Assembly: GCA_022844105.1 (NCBI GenBank)
Contig: JALHMJ010000004.1
Coordinates: 1 to 64,000 of the forward strand
Source: Hyphomicrobium sp.
GTDB taxonomy: Bacteria; Pseudomonadota; Alphaproteobacteria; Rhizobiales; Hyphomicrobiaceae
DNA: 64,000 nucleotides
Reading direction: 5' to 3'
Under the pieces are notes generated by a model. The model did not search any database, was not told the origin of the DNA, and was given only the letters and a program-made list of their open reading frames with translations. Of the stretch, positions 1 through 8,769 are shown in pieces (position 1 is the stretch's first letter; every line of letters starts with the position of its first letter). Made by a program: the position numbers and the translations under genes.

Positions 1-110
1 TGTCTCAGGCGTGTTGGATTTCTGTCTCATGTTCCACTCCTCAGGTGGTCACGATGAGCCCGAAATCCTCCGTTCCTCAAGCCGCTAGTTTTGTCTCACA
101 GGTGTTGATG
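1..110. repeat. Three TGTCTCA direct repeats at the left edge
   Basis: The heptamer TGTCTCA occurs at 1-7, 23-29 and 92-98, and the first and third copies go on with similar sequence (GGCGTGTTGGAT versus CAGGTGTTGATG). Multiple short terminal repeats of this kind are a feature of IS21-family ends, so an element may lie just left of the window, but no transposase is present here. It could also be a repeated regulator site upstream of the small exported gene at 153. Confidence 0.35.
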
Positions 111-152
111 TCGGACACGGCGATTCCGGGTTTGAACGCAAAGGAGCGTCGA

Positions 153-413
153 ATGAAGAAGTACATCCTGGCTGCTGCCGCGATGATGGCTCTGGCCTCT
201 CCTGCATTGGCCGAGAAAAAAGACTGCGATGGTGGATTCAAAAACCACATGAAGAACATGTCGATCTACGTCGACAAAATGTCAGGTTATGAACTTGCCG
301 ACGCTGTCCGCAAGTCGCTCGACGTTTACAACACCTGCAAGTCCGGCGACACGTTCTCTCCCTACGGCGTTTGGGACCAGATCATTGCCGACATGAAGGC
401 AAAGGCCAAGTAA
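153..413 (+). CDS. Small exported protein, unknown function
   Basis: An 86-residue protein with a clear Sec signal peptide: MKK, a hydrophobic stretch, then an SPALA cleavage site near residue 20. The mature part is about 66 residues, lysine-rich, with two cysteines (in KDCDGG and NTCKS) that could form one disulfide. The ATG at 153 is chosen because an AAGGAG ribosome binding site lies at 141-146 and the signal peptide starts there; an upstream in-frame ATG at 45 would bury the signal. Expected to be periplasmic. I do not recognise the family. The next gene starts 95 bases downstream on the same strand. Confidence 0.75.
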   Translation: MKKYILAAAAMMALASPALAEKKDCDGGFKNHMKNMSIYVDKMSGYELADAVRKSLDVYNTCKSGDTFSPYGVWDQIIADMKAKAK

Positions 414-508
414 GGCCATTTTGGCTGACGCGGACCATGCTGCGTCAACTAATGAACTTCACCAAACAGTACTGCCGAGTCTCAACCCGGCAGGCTGGAG
501 GCGCGTCG

Positions 509-2173
509 ATGGCCGCCCAGATACCTCAACTTAGTCGCCCCCGCGATACGAGGTTTTTGGTGGCCATCGGCGCACTTTTTTTTGTGAGCGTTCTGCACGT
601 GACGGCGGCAATCGCGGCCAGTTCGACGCCGCAACCGGCACCTATCGAAACTCAAACTGAGCAACAAGCGCGGATCCTTTTCTCCAAACCGCCGAACACG
701 TCGTCCCTTCGCCATCGGGAAATCGCAGAAGCCGCCGGGCCCCATTCCATCAGCGTTCTCGATATGACGGGCGGCCAGATCTGGTCGCTTCAGGCCGACC
801 GCTTGCAGCACACGCTGGATGTAGCCCGCCGCCTGAAAGTGTCCGTAAAGCACATCGCGCCGGAGCCCTCGATGGCTCTCGAAAGTATGACCGCCGGCGC
901 TCGAATGACGGCGGCCGAAAAATCGATGATGTCCCAGTCCATGCATCAGCCCGGAACGATGGGGATGATGATGGCACAGACGCCCGATGCGGCCATGACC
1001 GAATACGCCCTCACCGCGCCGGATGCTGCCGGCTCACCCTCAGCGGTGCGTCTCGCACTCACAGATAAGTTGACCGTAAAGGCAACGCGCCAACGTGTGG
1101 AAAAGACGGATGATGGCTACATCTGGCACGGCGTCATCTCAGGTAGCGATGACCCGGTCACCCTTCTCTGGTGGCCATCGGGCCGGCTGACAGGGCAGGT
1201 GACCTACCGTGACCGCATGTATGTGATCCGCCATTTGGGCCGCACAATGCATGGGGTCATTGAGGTTTCGCCCCGCGACATGCCACCGGAACATGCGCCG
1301 ATGCCCCCGGCTATGATGAAAAAAATGAAGATGGATCGCGATCCCCTTGTTCACGAGGGAAGCGCAGAATCTCTTCAGGCCGCTATGCGCACGATACCCA
1401 CTAAAGTTGAGCAAGCGGCCAGCGGGCCGCCGGCGGTCGCACCGGCCAAACCCGATCTTCCCGAGACCGACACAAACGCGCCCTCCCGCGCCGACCAGGC
1501 AAAGCCTCAAGATCCGATCGAAATGACGCTGATGGTGGCCTACACGCGCAAAGCCGCGAAGGCCTATACCGACATCCGCAGCGATCTCATCGCGCTGGCG
1601 GTCGAAGAAGCCAATCAATCTTTCATTCGCAGCGGGATCACTAACATCAAGTTGCGCCTCGTTCACGCTTATCAAACGGATTACCGTGAATCTGGCACCC
1701 ATTTCGATCACGTCTTTCGCTTCGCCGACGCAGGCGACGGTGTCATGGAGGAGGTGTCTCGCCTACGGCAGCGCTACAAAGCCGATATGGCGGTATTGAT
1801 TGTTGATGACGCGAACGGATGCGGGCTCTCGGCTGGAATAGCCCCGGCTGCAGAACGCGCCTTCGCTGTTGTGCATCACCATTGTGCAGCAACGAGCTAT
1901 TCTCTCGCCCACGAGATTGGCCATATTCTCGGAGCCCGGCACGACCGCGCACTCGACGACGGAACGACGCCGTTTTCCTATGGTCACGGCTACATCCACG
2001 GTCGCGAATGGCGCACGATGATGAGTTATGAGGAGAGTTGCGGCAAGTGTCCACGCTTGCCGATCTGGTCCAGCCCTAGCCTGATCGTACGCGGCGTGCC
2101 TGCAGGCGACGCAGACACTGACAATGCCCGCGTCATCGCAGAACGCGCCGCGATCGTGGCCGGCTTTCGCTGA
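509..2173 (+). CDS. Secreted metzincin-type zinc metalloprotease with Met/His-rich segments
   Basis: A 554-residue protein. The ATG at 509 has a GGAGG site at 497-501 and begins a signal sequence (hydrophobic residues about 11-32 ending in AIAAS). The C-terminal third holds the zinc site HEIGHILGARH (residues 468-478), which fits the metzincin consensus HExxHxxGxxH, and a following MMSY that fits the Met-turn; together they indicate a reprolysin-like (M12-type) peptidase active outside the cytoplasm. The middle region is odd: residues 127-163 contain ten methionines, and residues 258-275 contain six plus a histidine, resembling the Met-rich copper-binding stretches of periplasmic copper proteins. 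It ends 9 bases from the convergent patatin gene. Family call firm; substrate unknown. Confidence 0.85.
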   Translation: MAAQIPQLSRPRDTRFLVAIGALFFVSVLHVTAAIAASSTPQPAPIETQTEQQARILFSKPPNTSSLRHREIAEAAGPHSISVLDMTGGQIWSLQADRLQHTLDVARRLKVSVKHIAPEPSMALESMTAGARMTAAEKSMMSQSMHQPGTMGMMMAQTPDAAMTEYALTAPDAAGSPSAVRLALTDKLTVKATRQRVEKTDDGYIWHGVISGSDDPVTLLWWPSGRLTGQVTYRDRMYVIRHLGRTMHGVIEVSPRDMPPEHAPMPPAMMKKMKMDRDPLVHEGSAESLQAAMRTIPTKVEQAASGPPAVAPAKPDLPETDTNAPSRADQAKPQDPIEMTLMVAYTRKAAKAYTDIRSDLIALAVEEANQSFIRSGITNIKLRLVHAYQTDYRESGTHFDHVFRFADAGDGVMEEVSRLRQRYKADMAVLIVDDANGCGLSAGIAPAAERAFAVVHHHCAATSYSLAHEIGHILGARHDRALDDGTTPFSYGHGYIHGREWRTMMSYEESCGKCPRLPIWSSPSLIVRGVPAGDADTDNARVIAERAAIVAGFR

Positions 2174-2182
2174 CGCACGGAC

Positions 2183-3205
2183 TTAGAGAAAGGTTTCCTT
2201 TAAGTCGATCGAGCTCGCATTGCCCAACTTGTCGAAATTCTCCTTCAGCCATTCATCGGTCCGAGCCCGGCCGGAATCGCGCAGCCGGCACAGGAATGAC
2301 CATTCAGGACTGAGCTTTGTAGCGACGCCCAGACTAGTCATCTCGGCATCATCACGGATCGAATGCATGAACATGCGCTTGTACGACTTCGTGTCCAGCT
2401 GATGTTCGTCGACCAACCGCGTGATGAACTCGACTGCACGCAATTCCCGCATCAGCGACGAGTTGAAGCTGATCTCGTTGATCCTGTCGAAGATTTCCGG
2501 GGCCGTGGTCGGTACGCGTTCGCGGTGGATTGGATTGATGTGCACGATGACGACATCCCGCGACGTACCTTGGTAGATCAGCGGGAAAATCGCGGGATTG
2601 CCCATGAAACCGCCGTCCCAGTAGGCCTCGCCGCCGATTTCTACGGCTTTGAACGCGTATGGCAGGCAGGCTGATGCAAGCACCGCGTCGACGCTGAGTT
2701 CGTGGTTCTCGAACACACGTATCTTGCCCGTTCGCACGTTCGTTGCGGACAGATAGAGACGTGTCGCCTTGTTGCAATAAGACAGCCGCTCGAAGTCAAC
2801 GACATTGCTGAGGACATCGCGAAGCGGATTGAAGTTGAACGGATTAAGCTGATAAGGCGAAAACAAGTGCGTCATGGCCTGCATCGCCATGTAGCCGAGC
2901 GGAAATTCGGTGCGATAACCGAAGGCCTGCATCATCGTTTCCCAGGGATACGCTTTTACGGGACTATACAGCGCACCGACCCGCGAAATCTCGCTCCAGA
3001 ATTGCGTCAGCTTTTCGCGAGCCCCTTCTCGCCCGCCAATGGACGTGCCGTATGACATGACGACCGCATTCATGGCGCCGGCGCTGGTCGCGCTGATAGC
3101 CGAAATGTCGATGCGCTCGTCTTCGATCAGCCGATCCAGAACGCCCCAAGCGAATGCGCCATGCGCTCCGCCACCTTGCAGCGCCAGATTGAGTGATTTG
3201 GTCAT
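2183..3205 (-). CDS. Patatin-like phospholipase / esterase
   Basis: A 340-residue patatin-fold hydrolase. The oxyanion-hole loop GGGAHG is at residues 11-16, the nucleophile elbow ATSAG at 39-43 (Ser41; the first Gly of GxSxG is Ala) and the catalytic Asp in DGG at 197-199, giving the Ser-Asp dyad. The ATG at 3205 is chosen because the family begins a few residues before its first beta strand, as here; the longer frame to 3325 adds an unrelated leader. The gene lies 50 bases downstream of a 3-hydroxybutyrate dehydrogenase gene on the same strand and is probably cotranscribed. Such pairing suggests a role in lipid or PHB/oligomer turnover; that is inference, since patatin proteins have many substrates. 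Confidence 0.85.
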   Translation of the reverse strand: MTKSLNLALQGGGAHGAFAWGVLDRLIEDERIDISAISATSAGAMNAVVMSYGTSIGGREGAREKLTQFWSEISRVGALYSPVKAYPWETMMQAFGYRTEFPLGYMAMQAMTHLFSPYQLNPFNFNPLRDVLSNVVDFERLSYCNKATRLYLSATNVRTGKIRVFENHELSVDAVLASACLPYAFKAVEIGGEAYWDGGFMGNPAIFPLIYQGTSRDVVIVHINPIHRERVPTTAPEIFDRINEISFNSSLMRELRAVEFITRLVDEHQLDTKSYKRMFMHSIRDDAEMTSLGVATKLSPEWSFLCRLRDSGRARTDEWLKENFDKLGNASSIDLKETFL

Positions 3206-3255
3206 TCCGTCACCGCGTGACAATGGCTCTGCGCATTCATGTGTTTTTCCACCAT

Positions 3256-4095
3256 TCACTGGGCTGTCCATCCGCCCTCCACGGGGAGCGAGGCCCCAGT
3301 TATCGATCGCGCCGCGTGCGTGCAAAGAAACACAGCCAGCGCGCCAACTTCCTCAGTCATGACGAACTGGTGCGTCGGCTGGGCATGCAAAAGCACGTCC
3401 CTGATCACCTGTTCTTCAGTCAGCATTCGCGCACGCGCGGTTTCTGGGATCTGCTTCTGAACAAGCGGCGTCAGAACATATCCCGGACAGATTGCATTGG
3501 CCGTAATCCCGAATTCGGCCGTTTCGAGCGCAATAGTTTTGGTCAAGCCGACAACGCCGTGCTTGGCGGCGACGTAAGCCGATTTAAACGGCGAAGCGAC
3601 AAGCGCGTGGGCCGACGCAATGTTGATGATGCGGCCCCACTTGCGCTCTTTCATGGCCGGCAAAACACGTTGCGCGGCATAGAAAGCCGCGGAAAGATTG
3701 ATCGCAAGAATAGCTTCCCACTTCGCTGCAGGAAACGTTTCGATTGCTTCCACATGCTGGATGCCGGCATTGTTGACGAGCACATCGACAGGCCCGAACC
3801 GGCTTGCGGCCTGATCGATAAGCGCCACGACTTCCGCCGGCTTGGACATATCCGCCGCCGAGTAGTCGGTCTCATTGCCGTAATCGAGTTCGATTTGGCG
3901 ACGCAGGGCCGCCACCTCGTCGGCGGGCCCAAACCCATTCAGCATCACATTCATTCCGACCGCTGAGAAAGCCTGCGCAATGGCAAGCCCTATACCGCTG
4001 GTCGAGCCGGTCACGACAGCGGTTTTACCCTGCAGCCCAAGATTTTTCCCCAATTGCCCAGCCGGACAATCTTCGTCGCGCAGCCCCATTGCCAT
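3256..4095 (-). CDS. bdhA: D-3-hydroxybutyrate dehydrogenase (SDR family)
   Basis: A 279-residue short-chain dehydrogenase. The NAD-binding TGSTSGIG is at residues 29-36, NNAG at 108-111, and the catalytic residues are Ser161, Tyr174 and Lys178. Segments such as the SPFKSAYVAAKHG stretch and the long HQFVM-containing C-terminal loop match D-3-hydroxybutyrate dehydrogenases, which oxidise 3-hydroxybutyrate to acetoacetate with NAD+ in the cytosol, the last step of PHB mobilisation. The first 20 residues are longer than usual for the family, so the true start may be internal; ATGs at 4095 and 4089 are both possible. It precedes the patatin gene in a likely two-gene operon, and phaZ lies elsewhere in this window (39153-40361). 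Confidence 0.85.
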   Translation of the reverse strand: MAMGLRDEDCPAGQLGKNLGLQGKTAVVTGSTSGIGLAIAQAFSAVGMNVMLNGFGPADEVAALRRQIELDYGNETDYSAADMSKPAEVVALIDQAASRFGPVDVLVNNAGIQHVEAIETFPAAKWEAILAINLSAAFYAAQRVLPAMKERKWGRIINIASAHALVASPFKSAYVAAKHGVVGLTKTIALETAEFGITANAICPGYVLTPLVQKQIPETARARMLTEEQVIRDVLLHAQPTHQFVMTEEVGALAVFLCTHAARSITGASLPVEGGWTAQ

Positions 4096-4292
4096 TGGCC
4101 CCGTCCCTCACCCCGAAAAAGAAAAAGGCGGATCCAGCTCGGGGGTGGGGAAAAGGGGATCTGCCAACCCGGCGGCTCATTCATTACCCGGGCAATCATC
4201 GTGTCGTGAGCACGTAGCAATAACCTATATTAGCGAAACTGCGAACTCAAATACTATTCAATACCAGTTTTCATATCCCCGCAGCCAATTCA

Positions 4293-5297
4293 TTAAAGGA
4301 AAGCGGGCTCATCTCGCCCCGGTGCCACGAATGTTTCCAATTCATGGACGCTGAAATCGTCGTTCCCATCCTTTAAAACCGACAATGTCTTCCACCCGGC
4401 GAGCCGCGCAAGCTCCTGAAAATCGGAAATGTTATATTTGTACGAATTTTCGGTATGAATGCCTTCTCCCAGGTTGAAATCGAAACTGCGTCCACAGACC
4501 GTCACCGTTTGGCGCGCTTTGGAAATAAGGTGCATTTCAATTCGGCCATAACGGGGATCATAAATCGCTTCGTGCGCAAACCGACCGAGATCAAAGTTGG
4601 CATGAAGTTCGCGGTTGATGCGCACCAGCAGATTGAGGTTGAATGCGGCGGTAACACCCTGCGCATCATTGTAGGCCGGCAGCAGCCGATCGAGTCCCTT
4701 GCGAAGATCTACTCCGATGATGAGCCGCGCTCCCTGCGGCAGCGCCGCCCGCCAGCGCGACAAAAGAGCGCTAGCCTCGGCAGGATGCAAATTACCAATC
4801 GTCGACCCTGGAAAAAACAACGTCGGCCGGCGGCGGCCTAATACGAGCGGCCATTCACTGACGTCCGAAAAATCAGCAATAAGCGGGGTCACCTTCAGTC
4901 CAGGAAAGCGCATCCGCAAACGCTCAACCGCCTCATCGAGGGCCGTTTGCGAAACGTCGATCGGCATGTAAGTCACGTCCGCCGGCAATTGAGCCAGTAA
5001 TAATTCTGTCTTGATGCTGGAACCCGACCCGAATTCGACGAAGAAATCGCCGCCTGCAATCGGAGCCGTCAGCTGCACCGCGTTGTGACGAAATATTTCC
5101 GCTTCCGTACGGGTCGGATAATACTCAGGTAAGGAAGTTATGCGCTCGAACAGTTCACTCCCGCGTGCATCATAGAGATAGCGGCAGGGAAGACTTTTAG
5201 AGCGGCGCGATAATCCTTCGACCACATCACGCGCGAACTGAAAATCGATGCTGCTTTGATCGACCGCAACGCGGATCGCACTTGAATTGCCGGCCAT
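4293..5297 (-). CDS. egtD: L-histidine N(alpha)-methyltransferase EgtD (ergothioneine)
   Basis: A 334-residue SAM-dependent methyltransferase that makes hercynine (N-alpha-trimethylhistidine) from histidine. The diagnostic YDARGSELFERI...PEYYPTRTE block lies at residues 42-65, and the SAM motif VEFGSGSSIKT at 87-97. Length fits EgtD. The start codon overlaps the egtB stop in a TAATG arrangement, so the two are translationally coupled; the longer frame to 5519 only runs back into egtB. With EgtB it forms the two-enzyme core of ergothioneine synthesis, a low-molecular-weight thiol antioxidant. No egtC or egtE is visible here. Confidence 0.95.
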   Translation of the reverse strand: MAGNSSAIRVAVDQSSIDFQFARDVVEGLSRRSKSLPCRYLYDARGSELFERITSLPEYYPTRTEAEIFRHNAVQLTAPIAGGDFFVEFGSGSSIKTELLLAQLPADVTYMPIDVSQTALDEAVERLRMRFPGLKVTPLIADFSDVSEWPLVLGRRRPTLFFPGSTIGNLHPAEASALLSRWRAALPQGARLIIGVDLRKGLDRLLPAYNDAQGVTAAFNLNLLVRINRELHANFDLGRFAHEAIYDPRYGRIEMHLISKARQTVTVCGRSFDFNLGEGIHTENSYKYNISDFQELARLAGWKTLSVLKDGNDDFSVHELETFVAPGRDEPAFL

Positions 5298-6586
5298 TAG
5301 TCGATCTCCGAGGCAAGACGGACGCCGGTAAACTGCCAGCGCTGTTGCGGATGAAAGAAGTTGCGGTAAGTCGCACGCGCATGTCCACTCGGCGTCACGC
5401 AGGACGCGCCGCGCAACACATGTTGCCCAACCATGAACTTGCCGTTGTATTCGCCGAGCGCACCTTCGGCTGGTGCGTACCCCGGATAAGGGAGATAGGC
5501 ACTCTGCGTCCATTCCCAAACGTCACCGAACAATTGCTGGGGCCCGGCACCAGCCGTGCGGGCCGCCGCCACGGGCCGAAGCGCTCTTGTCGATAAATCG
5601 TTGCCCGTGACCGGCTGACCGGCAGAGGCTATTTCCCATTCAAATTCTGTTGGCAGCCGCTTGCCGGACCACCGCGCATAGGCATCCGCTTCGTAATACG
5701 ACACGTGACTGACGGGAGCCGCTAAATCGAGGGGCAGCAAACCATTGAGCGACATCTCGTGCCAGACAGAGCCGCTACCCTCCCAGTACAACGGTGATCT
5801 CCAGCCTTCGCTCTGCACCAGCGTCCAACCGTCAGCCAGCCAGTGCGCCGCCGTTCGGTAGCCGCCATCCTGCATGAACTGCAGCCACTCGCTGTTCGTC
5901 ACCAATCGATCCGCAAGCCGAAACGGACGGATGAGCGCGGCATGCCGCGGCTCCTCATTATCCCAGGCGAAGGTGTCGCCAGTGGCACCGACATCGTGGA
6001 TGCCACCCGCATAATCGATCCACCGCATCTCCGTTGCAGACACGGTGGGCAAGTTCCGCGCGACGGAGAGATAGGCCGGACGCAGCGGGTTGGCGGCGAA
6101 CAGGGCCAGAATGTCGGTGAGCAACAACTCCTGGTGTTGTTGCTCGTGATTGATACCAACTTCGATGAGCCCACTGACCGCATCAGCCGCGGGACCCGAC
6201 AACAACCGATCGAGCGCCTCATCGACGTGAGCACGATATGCAAAGACCTGTTCGCTGGTTGGGCGGGTGAGCAGACCCCGGTAGGCACGCGGCTGGCGGG
6301 CGCCTACGGCCTCATAGTACGAGTTGAAACAGAAGCCAAACGCCTCATCAAAAATACCGTAGTCCGGCAGATACGGAGTGAGGATAAAGGTTTCGAAAAA
6401 CCACGTCGTGTGGGCGAGGTGCCACTTCGTCGGACTCGCATCCGGCATGGCTTGGACCGTCATGTCCTCCGGAGAAAGCGGCGCCGCCAGATCCAGTGAT
6501 AATCGGCGCGTCTCAAACAGACGGCGATAAATATGTGACGGGAGACTGACGTCAGGCCGTCGCGCCGCACTCTTCGTTCCGCTCAT
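5297..6586 (-). CDS. egtB: Hercynine oxygenase / sulfoxide synthase EgtB
   Basis: A 429-residue non-haem iron enzyme that joins hercynine to a thiol donor (gamma-glutamylcysteine or cysteine) with O2, forming the C-S bond of ergothioneine. The N-terminal DinB-like domain carries the iron-binding histidines in WHLAHT (His56/His59) and HEQQH (147-151). The C-terminal half (about 190-427) is a formylglycine-generating-enzyme-like domain ending in the typical RGASC, YRNFFHP and FTGVR segments. First gene of the egtB-egtD operon. Thiol specificity cannot be read from sequence alone. Confidence 0.94.
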   Translation of the reverse strand: MSGTKSAARRPDVSLPSHIYRRLFETRRLSLDLAAPLSPEDMTVQAMPDASPTKWHLAHTTWFFETFILTPYLPDYGIFDEAFGFCFNSYYEAVGARQPRAYRGLLTRPTSEQVFAYRAHVDEALDRLLSGPAADAVSGLIEVGINHEQQHQELLLTDILALFAANPLRPAYLSVARNLPTVSATEMRWIDYAGGIHDVGATGDTFAWDNEEPRHAALIRPFRLADRLVTNSEWLQFMQDGGYRTAAHWLADGWTLVQSEGWRSPLYWEGSGSVWHEMSLNGLLPLDLAAPVSHVSYYEADAYARWSGKRLPTEFEWEIASAGQPVTGNDLSTRALRPVAAARTAGAGPQQLFGDVWEWTQSAYLPYPGYAPAEGALGEYNGKFMVGQHVLRGASCVTPSGHARATYRNFFHPQQRWQFTGVRLASEID

Positions 6587-7012
6587 TGAAACTTACTCCA
6601 GGTCCCTATCGAGAGGGAAACGAGCGAGACGCGTTTTTGATCCTCACAGGACACATGTCCGAATGACAGGGATCGTATAACGCATGATGACCCACTCGAA
6701 TTGGTGTGCGACCTATTCGTTATGCTTACGTTCGAGCCGCCGCACCTTTCGCATCGACCAACCAATCCGAAGATGGGCATTGACCGCAATCAGTGGAAGT
6801 TACCATTCATTCTTGTATAGATAGCATTAGGCTATCGCAGTGCAACATGAACGGAAGCATGTTGCGTTGCCGCTCCAACCAGCACACTTCATTTTATTCT
6901 CGACCGGGTTCTAAATTAGCCGGCGGCTATTGCTACGGCGAGGGCGGGTGAGTTCGTCAATCATCGCAGGCGTGCTAGGTGAGAGCACAGCCAAATCAAC
7001 GGAAAGCGCGCC
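6587..7012. other. 426-base divergent intergenic region with two inverted repeats
   Basis: No credible gene. It must contain the promoters of egtB (left) and the DoxX-like gene (right). Two adjacent perfect inverted repeats stand out at 6820-6836 and 6842-6865 and are listed separately. The stretch from about 6810 to 6920 is more AT-rich than the flanking genes. A GGAAAG at 7001-7006 is the ribosome binding site for the gene at 7013. Confidence 0.6.
6820..6865. promoter_or_regulatory. Tandem inverted repeats, candidate operators
   Basis: GATAGC-attag-GCTATC at 6820-6836 and GCAACATG-N8-CATGTTGC at 6842-6865 are both perfect and lie five bases apart in the egtB/DoxX-like divergent spacer. Their size suits binding of dimeric regulators; no T-run follows, so they are not classical terminators. 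Which gene they control is unknown. Confidence 0.45.
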
Positions 7013-7618
7013 ATGAAAACCCTGCATGAATTCGACCTCATCGCAATTTTCCTGCTGGGCGCGGCCATAGCGACCGGCAACCCCGCGCTCGCGGACTGGA
7101 AAATCTGGTCGATTCTCGTTCCGGTGCTGATCGCGGCCGCATTGGCAGCTTACGCGGCATCAGGCCCCGGCACCGTGGCGCTTCGCAACGCGATGTGCTG
7201 GACCGCCGCGGCGTATATCGCGTTTATCCTTTTATGGTACGAGCAGTATAAGTTAACGGGTCACCCTGGCAGTGTTGGCCTTTTCACCACGCTGACCGAT
7301 TGGGCGGGCTTTCCCGGCTATGAAAAGGTGATGCGGCTCGGCGTTGCCATCGCCGAGATCATCGCCGCGGTTTTGATCCTCATTCCTGCCACGCAAGCAC
7401 TCGGCGCCATCGGCGCGCTGATGTTAATGACGGGCGCTATCTTTTTTCACATCGTCACGCCGCTCGGCGTCGATCCGTATGGAGACGGCGGCATCCTGTT
7501 CAAGGAAGCTTGCTCTGTATGGACTTGCGCCTGGATCGTGCTCTGGTGGCGTCGCGACCAAATACCCTCCCTGCTGGAGCGGTTTGGCCTCGCACGTGCG
7601 GGCAAAGGAGCGATGTGA
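7013..7618 (+). CDS. DoxX-like integral membrane protein
   Basis: A 201-residue protein with about five hydrophobic helices, beginning near residues 8-24, 33-50, 60-76, 104-122 and 127-146. The YEKVMRLGVAIAEIIAAVLILIP-type helix with a Gly-rich repeat after it fits the DoxX/DoxD superfamily of small membrane proteins, some of which act in thiol or quinone-linked redox reactions. It ends 12 bases from the convergent SCO gene. Two cysteines in its C-terminal part (ACSVWTC) could be redox-active. Exact role unknown. Confidence 0.65.
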   Translation: MKTLHEFDLIAIFLLGAAIATGNPALADWKIWSILVPVLIAAALAAYAASGPGTVALRNAMCWTAAAYIAFILLWYEQYKLTGHPGSVGLFTTLTDWAGFPGYEKVMRLGVAIAEIIAAVLILIPATQALGAIGALMLMTGAIFFHIVTPLGVDPYGDGGILFKEACSVWTCAWIVLWWRRDQIPSLLERFGLARAGKGAM

Positions 7619-7630
7619 GACCGCTCGCGA

Positions 7631-8248
7631 TCAGGGACCGGCCCTGGTGACTGCGTAGCGGCGCAATACTTCAGCGATCCGCTCCGCAGTTGCACCGTAG
7701 GGGATCAGGGTCAAAAAGCGGCCGTCTACTCCCATGAGGTACATGAGAGAGCCGTGATCGACGCCGTAATTCACGTCGGTGGCGGATTGGCCCGGGAACA
7801 GAAATTTGTGCCGGTGCACACGATAGGCTTTGGCCACGGATGCAATTTCCGTTTCGGTGCCGGTCAACATCAACAGCCGCGGATGAAAGCTGCGTGCGAA
7901 CGCGGCGAGTTGAGTGGGCGTATCGCGTTGCGGATCAACGGTGATGAAAATCGGCTGGATCGCATCACCTGACGGGCCCAGTTTCTCGAGAGCCTCCGTC
8001 ATAAGGACGAGGGTCGTCGGACAAATGTCGGGACAATGGGTATAGCCAAACGAGATCAGCAGAAGCCGGCCGTGCAGCGAGACATCGCTGACCCTCTGGC
8101 CCGACGAGGCCGTCAGTTCGAATGGACCGCCGAAGCGCTTGGCCAGAGGGTCTTCGTTGGCGCGTGCGCTGGCGGTCAACAGCAGCAGGCCCGCGACGAG
8201 CGCCGTCAGGACAGGTATCGATCGTTGCATGCCGCGCCGCCGCGTCAT
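7631..8248 (-). CDS. SCO1/SenC-family copper/thiol protein
   Basis: A 205-residue thioredoxin-fold protein. It has an N-terminal signal or anchor (residues about 10-30), the copper-binding CPDIC (Cys72, Cys76) and the distal ligand His165 in VDHGSLMYL. SCO proteins deliver Cu(I) to, or reduce, the CuA site of cytochrome oxidase, or serve as periplasmic thiol-redox factors. It overlaps the upstream gene by ATGA and is the last gene of a seven-gene operon that contains no oxidase subunit, so a non-oxidase copper target is possible. Confidence 0.9.
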   Translation of the reverse strand: MTRRRGMQRSIPVLTALVAGLLLLTASARANEDPLAKRFGGPFELTASSGQRVSDVSLHGRLLLISFGYTHCPDICPTTLVLMTEALEKLGPSGDAIQPIFITVDPQRDTPTQLAAFARSFHPRLLMLTGTETEIASVAKAYRVHRHKFLFPGQSATDVNYGVDHGSLMYLMGVDGRFLTLIPYGATAERIAEVLRRYAVTRAGP

Positions 8249-8766
8249 GGGGTCGGAGCCGGCTTCAACCCTTTGATGCCGAACACGCCGTCTTCCTCGA
8301 TCACCTTTTTCACACGCGGGTCAGCGCGAAACCAATCGCTGGCGTTGGCTTTCCCATTCTGCTTGGCCCAATCCGTGTCGAAGGCCGTCGCCGGCTGAAG
8401 CTTGTCTGCTTTCGTAAGCCGGAGGTTTTGCACCATGAAAATCGTGAGTGCAGGATCTTGAATAAGCAGCCCATCGGCAAACACCACCTTGCCGCAATGG
8501 GGCAGCAGCTCGCGGACGGCTCCGGCGAATACCGATTGGCCCTTTGCAGCAAGACGCAACTTGCCATCGGTTGTAAGCAGCCCTAGCTGCCGTTTCCCAT
8601 CGCCACAGTTAGGTGGGCAATCTTTATTCAGTACGCACGCGATATCGACAACGGTCGCTTCTATTTCCGTCACGGTCTCGTTTGCCAGACCCCAGCTATC
8701 GGCCGCGTGCGCGGCACCGGCGGCCATCGCAACCGCCGCACAGACCAGAACTGATTGCTTCCACAT
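8245..8766 (-). CDS. Exported Cys-containing protein, unknown family
   Basis: A 173-residue protein with a Sec signal peptide (cleavage after AHA near residue 21). The N-terminal part of the mature protein has VVDIAC...DCPPNC (Cys44, Cys50, Cys54) and another cysteine at Cys91 in PHCGK. The pattern VVDxxC, then a Cys pair, then a TDG turn is shared with the next upstream gene, which suggests the two are distant paralogues. The gap to that gene is only three bases, and the stop overlaps the SCO start. A metal-binding or disulfide role is inferred from cysteines and context; the family is not recognised. Confidence 0.7.
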   Translation of the reverse strand: MWKQSVLVCAAVAMAAGAAHAADSWGLANETVTEIEATVVDIACVLNKDCPPNCGDGKRQLGLLTTDGKLRLAAKGQSVFAGAVRELLPHCGKVVFADGLLIQDPALTIFMVQNLRLTKADKLQPATAFDTDWAKQNGKANASDWFRADPRVKKVIEEDGVFGIKGLKPAPTP

Positions 8767-8769
8767 GGT

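Noticed and set aside
426-447. Hairpin TGACGC/GCGTCA after the first gene as a terminator
   Set aside because: Only six pairs, with no T-run; it may be chance.
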